Notes: generated from the sequence alone by a model not told the origin. Positions 1 through 8,849 are shown, counted from the stretch's first letter. The stretch: 64,000 nt of DNA from Flavobacteriales bacterium (GCA_002737705.1 NSIM01000004.1:1-64000), one strand, 5' to 3'. A program made the numbers and translations.

Positions 1-11
1 GCCGACTATTT

Positions 12-224
12 CTACTTTTTTGGTTGATTCTTGGAACGCTTTAAGAATGTCACTCTTATCGTATTGTCTCGTTTGGTCTGGGGTGTCTTCATTAACTGCT
101 CCTTGGTAATGAGATTTTTTGATAACAACATCTCGTCCATCCAAGCCATTACGTCCGAGTATTTGCCCGACCGCGGTTGCAGCTCCTCTTGATTTTGATT
201 CAAAGTCTCTTTGTCGTTCTTCAT
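12..224 (-). CDS. hypothetical small soluble protein (70 aa)
   Basis: ORF on the same strand as 229-435 and the CA/SulP genes, 4 bp after the previous ORF; no recognised family. Confidence 0.5.
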   Translation of the reverse strand: MKNDKETLNQNQEELQPRSGKYSDVMAWMDEMLLSKNLITKEQLMKTPQTKRDNTIRVTFLKRSKNQPKK

Positions 225-228
225 TGGG

Positions 229-435
229 CTATTTAGCAGTTTCTTCGTCTTTTGGTTTAGCTATTTCAGTTCCAGCCCCTTTATCTTCTTCCCATTTTTT
301 GAACATTTTAAGAGCACTAAAAATAGTATATCGAAGAAACCAAAACTGAAAATAGAGTAATAAAAGAAAAATAATAACATACCCCGGTATTTGCGATCCC
401 CCAATAAGCGGTCCCCCTTGTAAAATAACTTTCAT
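229..435 (-). CDS. hypothetical small membrane protein with one hydrophobic helix and a charged C-terminus (68 aa)
   Basis: ORF containing IPGYVIIFLLLLYFQFWFLRYTIF; co-directional with the carbonic anhydrase 54 bp upstream. Confidence 0.55.
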   Translation of the reverse strand: MKVILQGGPLIGGSQIPGYVIIFLLLLYFQFWFLRYTIFSALKMFKKWEEDKGAGTEIAKPKDEETAK

Positions 436-489
436 AACAACAAATATAATGAAAAAAAAGAAACACTATTATACGCTTTACGATAGGGG

Positions 490-1137
490 CTATCTAACTA
501 ATATAATCATTGTTTCAAGATAAAACTCAACTTTCCCAGTACCAATATCATGGCTTCCACCTACAATTCCAATGGCACCTGATTCAAGCATTTCTTTTAA
601 AATCGGGCTCTGTTCCATTATTGCTTTAACTGTTCGTTTTACATTAATGGTTGCCACATTTTCAACAAAATTTTCGTTATCAGAATTACGATTGTCTATT
701 ACGGTTTTTTCATCGTCAACAGCAAGTTTGATTTTGCTTAATAAATTAGTCAGGTTGCCCATTTTAAAATTATCGCATGCACCTTTTACCGCACCGCAAT
801 TTGTATGTCCTAAAACAACTATAATTTTTGCCCCTGCCACTTTACAGCCAAATTCCATACTGCCCAAAATATCTTCATTGATTATATTTCCTGCAATACG
901 AATACTAAATACATCACCAAGTCCTTGGTCAAAAATTAATTCGGCAGAAGTTCTGCTATCAATGCAACTAAGAATTACCGCGAAGGGGTGCTGTCCGTCC
1001 GATGTTTCATTTGCCTGTTGTAAAAGATTGCGGTTTGCTTTAAGATTATTTACAAATCTTTGGTTCCCGTCTTTTAATATATCAAGTGCTATTGCGGGTG
1101 TGATGGCTGCCTGCGATTCTTTAGTGTGTGTTTTCAT
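490..1137 (-). CDS. beta-class carbonic anhydrase
   Basis: Zn-ligand motifs CIDSRTSAELIFDQGLGDVFSIRIAGN and GHTNCGAVKGA. Confidence 0.93.
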   Translation of the reverse strand: MKTHTKESQAAITPAIALDILKDGNQRFVNNLKANRNLLQQANETSDGQHPFAVILSCIDSRTSAELIFDQGLGDVFSIRIAGNIINEDILGSMEFGCKVAGAKIIVVLGHTNCGAVKGACDNFKMGNLTNLLSKIKLAVDDEKTVIDNRNSDNENFVENVATINVKRTVKAIMEQSPILKEMLESGAIGIVGGSHDIGTGKVEFYLETMIILVR

Positions 1138-1139
1138 GG

Positions 1140-2537
1140 TTAATCAAATTTATCAGGGTTACTGTTCTTATTTCTCATATAATTAAATGCTCTTGAAATG
1201 TGGTCTGCCTCATCTAATTTTTTGATGATATGATGATCTCCCATATAATTCAGAATAATATAAATTCCGATGGCACTCAACACAGCCGTCAGAAAACCGA
1301 AAAACGGAAGCATCAGTGCGGTGTATATCATTAACAAAAGATGTACATTACTTTTCATTGCAAAGATTTCTTTCAATTCATCCACTTTAACCATATTGGT
1401 AGCAACATAAAGCAAAATTCCGCCAATGCAAGCCATTGGCACATTTTCTAAATAAATTGCAAGAAATGCAGCCATCAAAAGCTTAAAAGCAAATTTCGCT
1501 ATTCCGGCTAATGGCGAAATTGCACCGAGTTTTATACTTACCGCAGTTCTTGCCAAAGCTCCCGTGTGAGGAAATCCGTTGAATAAGGGAGTAAAAACAT
1601 TTACTATCCCTTGACCCCAGAATTCCTTGTTAGGACTAAATGGAGTCCCTTTGTTGTTTGCCAGGCGATCCGCCATTCGGGAGCAAAGCAGACTCTCTAC
1701 AGCTGCTACAAAATAAATTGCAACAACATAATATGCTAAGTCAAAAATTATTTGAGCGTTCCAGCTTGCCGGGAGAACAGGCGTTGTAAAAACAAAAAAG
1801 TCGGTAGGTATTGAACCGTATTTATCTTTAATCAACACCAAACCATTACCTGCCCAAAATGTTTTTGCTGCAAGAAATCCGAGAGCCAAACCGAGTAATG
1901 GCCCCGGTAAAAATGGGGAGACTTTTTTTGCTATTCTGCACAAAATAAAGGTTGCAATGGCAATTATTAAGGCATAGACATTGAATTCACTTAAATATTT
2001 AAAAATGTTTTGAATTTGTTCATTTAATCCGTAGCCCAATTTACTTTTGTATCCCAACACTTCTCCCATTTGTGAAAATGCGATAACAACCGCAATACCT
2101 GCAGTAAATCCAACTACAATGGAATTTGGAACTTTCGCTATCACCTTTCCCAGTTTTGCCACTCCGCTGATCATTAACAGAATCCCTGCAATAATTGATG
2201 CGAGAATTAAAAATCCGTGATTGTAAGTTGCCATTAACCCCCCAATAATGGGGATGTAGGCAGCCGTTGGACCGTATACCTGATATTTTGAGCCGCCAAA
2301 TAAGGCGCCAAGCAATCCTGCCACGGCACCTCCAACAATCCCCTGTTCAGGACGCAGACCCGAAGCCATTGCAAAGCCCATTGCCATAGGGATAGCAACC
2401 ATTGCTACAATTAATCCTGCCGTAAGATCTTTAATAATATTTCCTGTTACGTTTCCTTTTTTCAGGTCTTCATACCTTTGGTCAAATGGATTTAAAAAAT
2501 ATTTAAGTGTTGCATATAATGAATGATCTGTTTTCAT
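1140..2537 (-). CDS. SulP family inorganic anion (bicarbonate/sulfate) transporter, apparently lacking a STAS domain
   Basis: SulP TM1 signature DLTAGLIVAMVAIPMAMGFAMASGLRPEQGIVGG and YQVYGPTAAYIPI; start set at MKTDHSLY (ORF track extends to 2612); ends soon after the last TM segments. Confidence 0.9.
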   Translation of the reverse strand: MKTDHSLYATLKYFLNPFDQRYEDLKKGNVTGNIIKDLTAGLIVAMVAIPMAMGFAMASGLRPEQGIVGGAVAGLLGALFGGSKYQVYGPTAAYIPIIGGLMATYNHGFLILASIIAGILLMISGVAKLGKVIAKVPNSIVVGFTAGIAVVIAFSQMGEVLGYKSKLGYGLNEQIQNIFKYLSEFNVYALIIAIATFILCRIAKKVSPFLPGPLLGLALGFLAAKTFWAGNGLVLIKDKYGSIPTDFFVFTTPVLPASWNAQIIFDLAYYVVAIYFVAAVESLLCSRMADRLANNKGTPFSPNKEFWGQGIVNVFTPLFNGFPHTGALARTAVSIKLGAISPLAGIAKFAFKLLMAAFLAIYLENVPMACIGGILLYVATNMVKVDELKEIFAMKSNVHLLLMIYTALMLPFFGFLTAVLSAIGIYIILNYMGDHHIIKKLDEADHISRAFNYMRNKNSNPDKFD

Positions 2538-2602
2538 AGATAGATGTTTTAAGAAGTGAATACAATGTTTAAAACCAGCACAAACAATGAGATGAAGGGG
2601 GG

Positions 2603-2612
2603 GGGGTGCCAC
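2603..2612. repeat. approximately 10-nt poly-G (poly-C on minus) homopolymer at the SulP relic junction; coordinates +/-6
   Basis: gatgaaGGGGGGGGGGtgccac read directly (G10). Confidence 0.85.
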
Positions 2613-2775
2613 TGGCTACGCCTACCACAATACCACCAACAATGCCCGCAATAATGCCTGCAAACAGCGGTGCTCCAGATGCGAGGGCTATTCCCAAACA
2701 TAAAGGGAGTGCCACAAAGAAAACGACAATACTCGCAGATAAGTCGTATTTGAGATTTCTTAAAAGATGTTTTAT
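2613..2775 (-). pseudogene. 5' relic of a second SulP transporter (about 54 codons)
   Basis: Minus-strand frame reads (I/M)[55 protein letters not shown], then breaks at the G10 tract; the expected start codon reads ATA. Confidence 0.82.
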
Positions 2776-2805
2776 AAGGGTGCGGTTTAAGATTGTGCAA
2801 CAAAT

Positions 2806-2838
2806 ATAGCAATACTATTTAATAGATAGTAATACTAT
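2806..2838. promoter_or_regulatory. tandem 13-bp palindromic operators (ATAGCAATACTAT at 2806-2818; ATAGTAATACTAT at 2826-2838) in a divergent promoter region
   Basis: Two 6+1+6 inverted repeats with centres exactly 20 bp apart; -7-like boxes TATATTTG (minus, 2801-2808) and TACTTTTG (plus, 2854-2861) on either side. Confidence 0.7.
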
Positions 2839-2880
2839 TATTAATAATATGTTTACTTTTGTTTTTAAAACAATAAAAAA

Positions 2881-3540
2881 ATGGAGCTATCTCTGAAAAT
2901 AAAGATGAACGAAAAGCTGTTTCTTCGTAACCCTGAAGAAACAGAATTAGGAAGGAAGATTATACAGCATGGCATTGTCCTTATTCATAAGATTGGATTT
3001 GAAGCATTTACATTTAAAAAATTAGCGGAGAAAATTACAACCACAGAATCAGGAATTTACCGCTATTTTGAAAACAAACACCGCTTACTTATATATATTG
3101 TTGACTGGTATTGGAGCTGGCAGGAATACAGAATCATTTACCATGTTTACAATGTAAAAAATCCGGAAATAAAAATTAAAAAAACAATACAGCTATTGTC
3201 GGCCTATGTTAAAGATGATATGACTACTGATTACATAAATGAAAAACTGCTTTATGAAATCGTAATGTGCGAAGGCGCTAAATCATTTCTTACCAAACAC
3301 GTTACAGAAGACAATAAGGCAAAGCTATTTAAACCGTATAAAGATTTGTGTGCAAGAATTGCAGGTTTTATAAAGGAATACAACCCGAAATACAAATACC
3401 CAAATACATTGGCATCCACCATTATAGAAATGGCTCATTCACAAAAATTTTATATGCAGAATCTTCCATCTCTAACTGATTTTGGAGGAGAGAAAGATGA
3501 AAAAAAATTGGTTGCCTTTCTTGAAGAATTGGTTTTTTAA
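2881..3540 (+). CDS. TetR/AcrR family transcriptional regulator
   Basis: N-terminal HTH GFEAFTFKKLAEKITTTESGIYRYFENKHRLLIYIV. Confidence 0.88.
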   Translation: MELSLKIKMNEKLFLRNPEETELGRKIIQHGIVLIHKIGFEAFTFKKLAEKITTTESGIYRYFENKHRLLIYIVDWYWSWQEYRIIYHVYNVKNPEIKIKKTIQLLSAYVKDDMTTDYINEKLLYEIVMCEGAKSFLTKHVTEDNKAKLFKPYKDLCARIAGFIKEYNPKYKYPNTLASTIIEMAHSQKFYMQNLPSLTDFGGEKDEKKLVAFLEELVF

Positions 3541-3699
3541 ATATTGGGATTTGAGGAGAGTAAAAAATCTTAGACCATTGCCGTTAGTGCATTCCATCTT
3601 TTGTCGCAATTATAGGAAGGTTGATAAATGGAAGTAGGGGGGGAAAGATAGGGTAATGGCCTAAAAATTGTATCCATACCTGTATCCACTTAGAAAGCA

Positions 3700-3731
3700 A
3701 AAACCCTGAAAACAAACATTTTCAGGGTTTT
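3700..3731. terminator. intrinsic terminator hairpin, likely bidirectional
   Basis: perfect 13-bp stem AAAACCCTGAAAA-caaaca-TTTTCAGGGTTTT. Confidence 0.85.
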
Positions 3732-3742
3732 AATTCTTTACA

Positions 3743-3817
3743 TGGTAGCCCGTAGGAGAATCGAACCCCTCTTTCATCCGTGAAAGGGACGTGTCCTAAC
3801 CGATAGACGAACGGGCC
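3743..3817 (-). tRNA. tRNA-Glu(UUC), 3' CCA encoded
   Basis: minus strand GGCCCGTTCGTCTATCGGTTAGGACACGTCCCTTTCACGGATGAAAGAGGGGTTCGATTCTCCTACGGGCTACCA folds as a cloverleaf; anticodon loop CTTTCAC. Confidence 0.96.
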
Positions 3818-3830
3818 ATTTAAAAGGGTG

Positions 3831-3861
3831 CAAAGATACTGAAGAAAATCTCTCCATCAAA
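3831..3861 (-). promoter_or_regulatory. Bacteroidota primary-sigma promoter for tRNA-Glu
   Basis: minus strand TTTG-N19-TATCTTTG, matching consensus TTTG-N19-TAnnTTTG, 13 bp upstream of the tRNA 5' end. Confidence 0.8.
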
Positions 3862-3876
3862 TGAAAAACAAAAAAA

Positions 3877-4251
3877 CTATTGCGTTTCGTGCTTGCTTAT
3901 GGTGCCATCACCCCAGAGCTCTTCCAATTGGTAAAAGTCTCTTTTATCTCCAGAGAAGATGTGAACCACTACATTGATATAATCAAGTAAAACCCATTCT
4001 GACTCATCGTTTCCTTCTCTGAATGCGGGCTTTTCTTGTAATGCTTTTCTCACTTCATCTTCAGCACTATCTGCCAAAGCATCCACCTGGCGAGCAGAAC
4101 CCCCATGACAAATCACAAAAAAATCGGTAAACGCGTTTGGGATTTTTCGCAAATCGATCGAAACAATGTCTATCCCTTTCTTCTCTTGTAATCCGTAAAC
4201 AATTACCGCCACCAAAGTTTCTACAGATGAACTTTGAACTTTTTTTGCCAT
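3877..4251 (-). CDS. rsfS: ribosome silencing factor RsfS
   Basis: NAFTDFFVICHGGSARQVDALADSAEDEV ... WVLLDYINVVVHIFSGDKRDFYQLEELWGD. Confidence 0.93.
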   Translation of the reverse strand: MAKKVQSSSVETLVAVIVYGLQEKKGIDIVSIDLRKIPNAFTDFFVICHGGSARQVDALADSAEDEVRKALQEKPAFREGNDESEWVLLDYINVVVHIFSGDKRDFYQLEELWGDGTISKHETQ

Positions 4252-4288
4252 TTATTCGTTTACTTTTGCTACAAAGAACGTCATTTTG

Positions 4289-5128
4289 ATGGATATTCAG
4301 TTTACCCAGACCCTCTCCGGCACACATCTTTTTTATACCACTGGATGTAAATCTACCCAAACCAGCATAAAATTTTGCATTGCAAATAACAGTATTTTCG
4401 GACTCTTTCACTCCTCACCCATCGCTTTGTATACGTTTAATCAAAGCCACGGCAAGGGTCAGCAGGATAAAATTTGGGAGGGTTTGGCAGGCCAAAATCT
4501 GGCGATTTCTATTGCATTTCCTCTACTTGACAATTTGGAATATCCATTGGTTGTGATCAACAAGGCAATTGCAGTAGCGGTGAGGAATGCCTTGCAATTG
4601 TTCTCATCTGATTTGCTTTTTATTAAATGGCCCAATGATATCGTAACCGACACGCACAAAATCTGTGGCTTGCTAATGGAGGTCGTTTCAATTGCAAATA
4701 AAAAATATTTTCTCTTGGGGATTGGTGTGAATGTGAATCAGAAATCATGGGATAATCAGCCGAAAGCCGTTTCATTGTGCAGCTTAAATAACGCCCCAAT
4801 AGACATGCATTCAATGTTGGAGCCCTTGCTTACTGGCTTGGTGAAAGCATGGTCAAAAACCACCATTGAATTTCCACTCAAGGATCGGATTACCGCAGAA
4901 TTATCGGCAGATTTTGACCGTGTATTGTGGCATAGGGAAAAAGGCATCACGCTTCAAATGGACACATTGTTTCAGAAAAAAAATTCGATTAATCCTTCAT
5001 TGGTCCATGAGAAAAATTGTTTTGGGGGAATATTATTGGGTGTAAACGATGCCGGATGCATTTTTATTCAATTGCCAAGCGGTGATTTTGGAATTTTTCA
5101 TCATGGGGAGGTTCGGATTGTATTTTAG
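4289..5128 (+). CDS. birA: biotin--[acetyl-CoA-carboxylase] ligase
   Basis: BPL/LplA fold motifs TFNQSHGKGQQDKIWEG and FIKWPNDIVTDTHKICGLLMEV. Confidence 0.9.
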   Translation: MDIQFTQTLSGTHLFYTTGCKSTQTSIKFCIANNSIFGLFHSSPIALYTFNQSHGKGQQDKIWEGLAGQNLAISIAFPLLDNLEYPLVVINKAIAVAVRNALQLFSSDLLFIKWPNDIVTDTHKICGLLMEVVSIANKKYFLLGIGVNVNQKSWDNQPKAVSLCSLNNAPIDMHSMLEPLLTGLVKAWSKTTIEFPLKDRITAELSADFDRVLWHREKGITLQMDTLFQKKNSINPSLVHEKNCFGGILLGVNDAGCIFIQLPSGDFGIFHHGEVRIVF

Positions 5129-5459
5129 GAGTATCGCGATGCCGACCAAAAACACCCCTTATCCGAGGATGGCTATACGGTTCATCAGTCACCTGTGTTA
5201 AAGGGAATTGACCTTTGGTACAATTCGGATGGTGCAGGATTTTTGCCCAGTGCAGGATTTTTGTGCGGGGTTATTTAGCGCCGGGGATGACGCGATATAG
5301 AAATAGTCGCGAGATCATGCCAAATTACCACAGGAATTTCATGAAAGCATCAGCCTTTGGATTGTTTCATCAGCCATTTGTCTTATTAGTGCAATATTTT
5401 CATAATTGTAAAACCAAATGGATGCTATTGAAGTCTCGATGAGGTAAATTTACATTCAA

Positions 5460-7190
5460 ATGAGCAGTCGCAATAAGTTTTTTCGATCTTTTCTTGGCGA
5501 AAACCCTGTATTTGGTAAACCCATTTCACCCCAACAGCCGCCAAACGCAGGAACCAATACCCAACATCAAGGAAACCAAAGTAAAAATCTTACCCGACGA
5601 ACCAATACTGGTATTACTCCCTATGTTGGTGCATTTGGCAAACCAGAATTGCTCCACCTTCTGCGGCGCAGTTTGTTTGGAGTAAAAATGGCTGATATTT
5701 CTACATTCACAGGAAAAACGCTTGAACAAACAGTAGATGCATTGCTAACGGTTTCTAGCACATTGCCCAATCCACCTTTAAATGATTATGGCAATACGAA
5801 CAATGATCCCAATGTGATATATGGCCAAACATGGATCAACGCGCCCTATGATGCCGCGCTTAATAACTTCCGAGAAAAAAGTTTAAAGCGTTGGTTTTGG
5901 GATTTAATGGCCAATCAGTCTACCGATTTACAGGCGAAAATGGTTTTGTTTTGGCACAATCATTTTGCAATTCAGTTTTTGGAAATTCCATTGGCCAGCG
6001 CATCCTATGTGTATTCCAAGCTCTTATTTACCCATGCTTTGGGCAATGTTAAAACACTGACCCGTGCCATAACCATCGATCCAGCCATGCTGTTTTACCT
6101 CAACGGGCGTCTAAACACCAAGCGTGCACCCGATGAAAATTATGCCCGCGAATTGCAGGAATTGTTTGCAATCGGAAAAGGTACCAACAGCAATTATACC
6201 GAAGATGATGTGAAAGCGATGGCAAGGGTGCTAACAGGATGGTCCATCAATATACTTACCAACCCAGCCAGCACCGGTTTTGTTGCTTCCAATCACGATA
6301 CGAATGACAAACAATTTTCTTCGTTTTATGGCAATGCAATCATCAAGGGACAAACAGGAATTGATGCAGGCAATAAGGAGTTAGATGATTTGTTGTCTAT
6401 GATTTTTAAGACAGAAGAATCGGCAGCTTTTTTATGCCGTAAGCTGTATACCTATTTTGTGTATTACGAAATCGATGATACCGTTGAAGCAAAGGTAATT
6501 CAACCATTGGCCAAGGTGTTCAGAGAAAGCGGATACGACATTAAAACAGTACTAAAAATATTGTTGATGAGTGAACATTTCTTTGATAATTGGAACCGCG
6601 CTTGTGTTATCAAAGATCCAATCACGCAACAGGGAGGCTTGTGTAGGCAGATGGAGTTGGCATTTCCTGTTACCACCGACTATGCCCAAATGTATAAAAT
6701 GTTTCAGATGGGTGTCGATTATGGATCCTTAACCCAAATGGTTATTGGAGATCCTCCAAACGTATCGGGTTGGCCAGCATGGTATCAAAAACCCGTGTTT
6801 AACAGGAGTTGGATAAACAATGATACCCTCCCGAAACGAAATTTATTTTCGGACAGTTTATTGGTTTACGGACAAAAAGTGGGCACTGCCAAGGTCTATG
6901 TAGATCCATGGATTGTAACAAAGAAATTTAGCGCCCCCGGAACTGCGGATACCCTCATTGCCGACGCCATTGAGTTTTTGTTGCCAATGGCTTTGTCTAC
7001 AAAGCAAATTGCATCGTTAAAAGAAATCTTGTTGCCTGGAGCGATTCCCGATTACAACTGGAGCGATGAATACCTTTCTGCCACAGATGTTTCAGATCCC
7101 AATCATACGAAGTCTTTAAATACAGCGACAATAAAATTGCGGTCTCTGTACAAATCCATCATGAACCTAGCCGAATACCAATTGTCATAA
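5460..7190 (+). CDS. DUF1800 domain-containing protein
   Basis: HLLRRSLFG; KMVLFWHNHFA; ENYARELQELFAIGKG; NVSGWPAW. Confidence 0.9.
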   Translation: MSSRNKFFRSFLGENPVFGKPISPQQPPNAGTNTQHQGNQSKNLTRRTNTGITPYVGAFGKPELLHLLRRSLFGVKMADISTFTGKTLEQTVDALLTVSSTLPNPPLNDYGNTNNDPNVIYGQTWINAPYDAALNNFREKSLKRWFWDLMANQSTDLQAKMVLFWHNHFAIQFLEIPLASASYVYSKLLFTHALGNVKTLTRAITIDPAMLFYLNGRLNTKRAPDENYARELQELFAIGKGTNSNYTEDDVKAMARVLTGWSINILTNPASTGFVASNHDTNDKQFSSFYGNAIIKGQTGIDAGNKELDDLLSMIFKTEESAAFLCRKLYTYFVYYEIDDTVEAKVIQPLAKVFRESGYDIKTVLKILLMSEHFFDNWNRACVIKDPITQQGGLCRQMELAFPVTTDYAQMYKMFQMGVDYGSLTQMVIGDPPNVSGWPAWYQKPVFNRSWINNDTLPKRNLFSDSLLVYGQKVGTAKVYVDPWIVTKKFSAPGTADTLIADAIEFLLPMALSTKQIASLKEILLPGAIPDYNWSDEYLSATDVSDPNHTKSLNTATIKLRSLYKSIMNLAEYQLS

Positions 7191-7193
7191 GCC

Positions 7194-8792
7194 ATGAAAC
7201 GCAGATCATTTGTAAAAACCGCAGCGGCAGTTGGAACAGTATTGCCGGTTTCCCTGAATGGAATGGGGCTAAAAACGTTTGAAGATTCACCCCTATTGCG
7301 TGCCCTATCCCGAAGGGGTTCCCCGGACGGAAAGGTGCTTGTTATTATAAATTTATCAGGGGGTAATGATGGATTAAACACCCTTATTCCCATAGATCAG
7401 TATAGCAATTTAAGCAAAGCAAGGTCTAATATTTTGTTGCCTGAAGAAAAGGTTCTCGCAATGAATGGGACTACGAAAACAGGACTACATACCAAATTAA
7501 CGGGATTGAAAGAATTGTATAACAATGGATTGGTAAACGTGATTCAATCTGTGGGTTATCCAAATCCCAGCTTTTCTCATTTTCAGGCTACAGACAATTG
7601 GATGAGTGGGTCAGAAACAAGCGAGGCATGGACCACCGGTTGGATGGGTCGATATCTCGATGGCCGATTTCCTGGATTTCCCACTGGATATCCTACAACC
7701 GCGATGCCCGACCCCTTGGCGATTCAAATTGGCAATTTGGTCAACTTAACGTTTATGGGTGCCGAAATGAATATGGCTATGGCCATCACTGATCCCAATA
7801 GTTTTTATAATTTGATAACCGATACCATCGATAAAACCCCAGATACACCCGCAGGGCATGAGTTGGCATTTTTGAGAATGGTGGCACAGCAAAGCAATCA
7901 ATATGCAACGGTTATTAAAGCAGCTGCTGCAAAAGGGAAAAATATGTCTACCAAATACCCTGTAGGTGGAACAGGTAGGAGATTTCAACTGGCCGACTCA
8001 TTAAAAATTGTTGCAAAGCTCATTAGCGGGGGATTAAAAACCCCAGTATATATGGTTTCAATGGGCGGATTTGATACTCACAGTCTGCAAGTAGACAACA
8101 ATGACCACTCAGAAGGAAGCCATGCCTCGTTAATGCAACAACTCAGCGAGGCAATTTCAGCTTTTCAAGATGATATCAAGTTATTGGGTTTACAAGACCG
8201 CATTGTGGGGATGACTTTCAGTGAGTTTGGCCGAAGGGTGATGAGCAATGGAAGCGTTGGAACAGACCATGGAGCGGCGGCGCCGATGTTTGTTTTTGGC
8301 AGCGCAGTGCAAAGTGGTATCATCGGCGCCAACCCAACGATTGCCTCTACTGTAACCGAAAAAGACAATGTTCCAATGCAATATGATTTTCGCCAGGTAT
8401 ACGCTTCCGTGCTCAAAGATTGGTTTGAATTGAGTACCGCAGATGTGAAAATTGCAATGGGCGGAAAGGACTTTAATACATTGCCTATATTCAAGGCGAA
8501 TCAGTCAAGCATCGAAGATTATGTTGATTTGGTGAGCCAGATATCATTGAATCGCATTTATCCCAATCCAGCGGTGAATGAAACCAATATTGAGTACTCT
8601 ACCGAAGCGGGAAATATAAGAATTTCAATATATGATGCCCTGGGGCGTCTCATTGCTGTGCCTAAGGAGGGCTGGCATTCACATGGAAGCTATACCGTTA
8701 ATGTCGACCTAAAGGGATTTCAAAGGGGCAACTACTATATTCAAATGGCACAAGGAGAAAAACGCATTACAGCGGCCTTTTTGATTCAATAA
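7194..8792 (+). CDS. DUF1501 domain-containing protein with T9SS C-terminal sorting domain
   Basis: VIINLSGGNDGLNTLIP; TFSEFGRRV; C-terminal IYPNPAVNETNIEY..YDALGRLI. Confidence 0.9.
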   Translation: MKRRSFVKTAAAVGTVLPVSLNGMGLKTFEDSPLLRALSRRGSPDGKVLVIINLSGGNDGLNTLIPIDQYSNLSKARSNILLPEEKVLAMNGTTKTGLHTKLTGLKELYNNGLVNVIQSVGYPNPSFSHFQATDNWMSGSETSEAWTTGWMGRYLDGRFPGFPTGYPTTAMPDPLAIQIGNLVNLTFMGAEMNMAMAITDPNSFYNLITDTIDKTPDTPAGHELAFLRMVAQQSNQYATVIKAAAAKGKNMSTKYPVGGTGRRFQLADSLKIVAKLISGGLKTPVYMVSMGGFDTHSLQVDNNDHSEGSHASLMQQLSEAISAFQDDIKLLGLQDRIVGMTFSEFGRRVMSNGSVGTDHGAAAPMFVFGSAVQSGIIGANPTIASTVTEKDNVPMQYDFRQVYASVLKDWFELSTADVKIAMGGKDFNTLPIFKANQSSIEDYVDLVSQISLNRIYPNPAVNETNIEYSTEAGNIRISIYDALGRLIAVPKEGWHSHGSYTVNVDLKGFQRGNYYIQMAQGEKRITAAFLIQ

Positions 8793-8793
8793 T

Positions 8794-8818
8794 TTTTTGG
8801 AAATACAATTTCCAAAAA
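8794..8818. terminator. intrinsic terminator hairpin
   Basis: TTTTTGGAAAT-aca-ATTTCCAAAAA. Confidence 0.7.
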
Positions 8819-8849
8819 TAATTTGCCTTATATTTGCAGCCTTAAAAAT

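Noticed and set aside
572-1186. 204-aa plus-strand ORF opposite the carbonic anhydrase gene
   Set aside because: Shadow ORF of a well-supported minus-strand gene; low-complexity Ser/Leu-rich translation.
2549-2812. 87-aa minus-strand [15 protein letters not shown]...
   Set aside because: Off-frame reading of the SulP relic; the frame giving [29 protein letters not shown] is the biologically meaningful one.
3630-3645. G7 run (gtagggggggaaag) downstream of the TetR gene
   Set aside because: Intergenic, shorter, and not linked to any frame; unlike the G10 tract it has no clear consequence.
5215-5442. 75-aa plus-strand ORF between birA and the DUF1800 gene
   Set aside because: Basic/aromatic random-looking translation with no family; better treated as intergenic.
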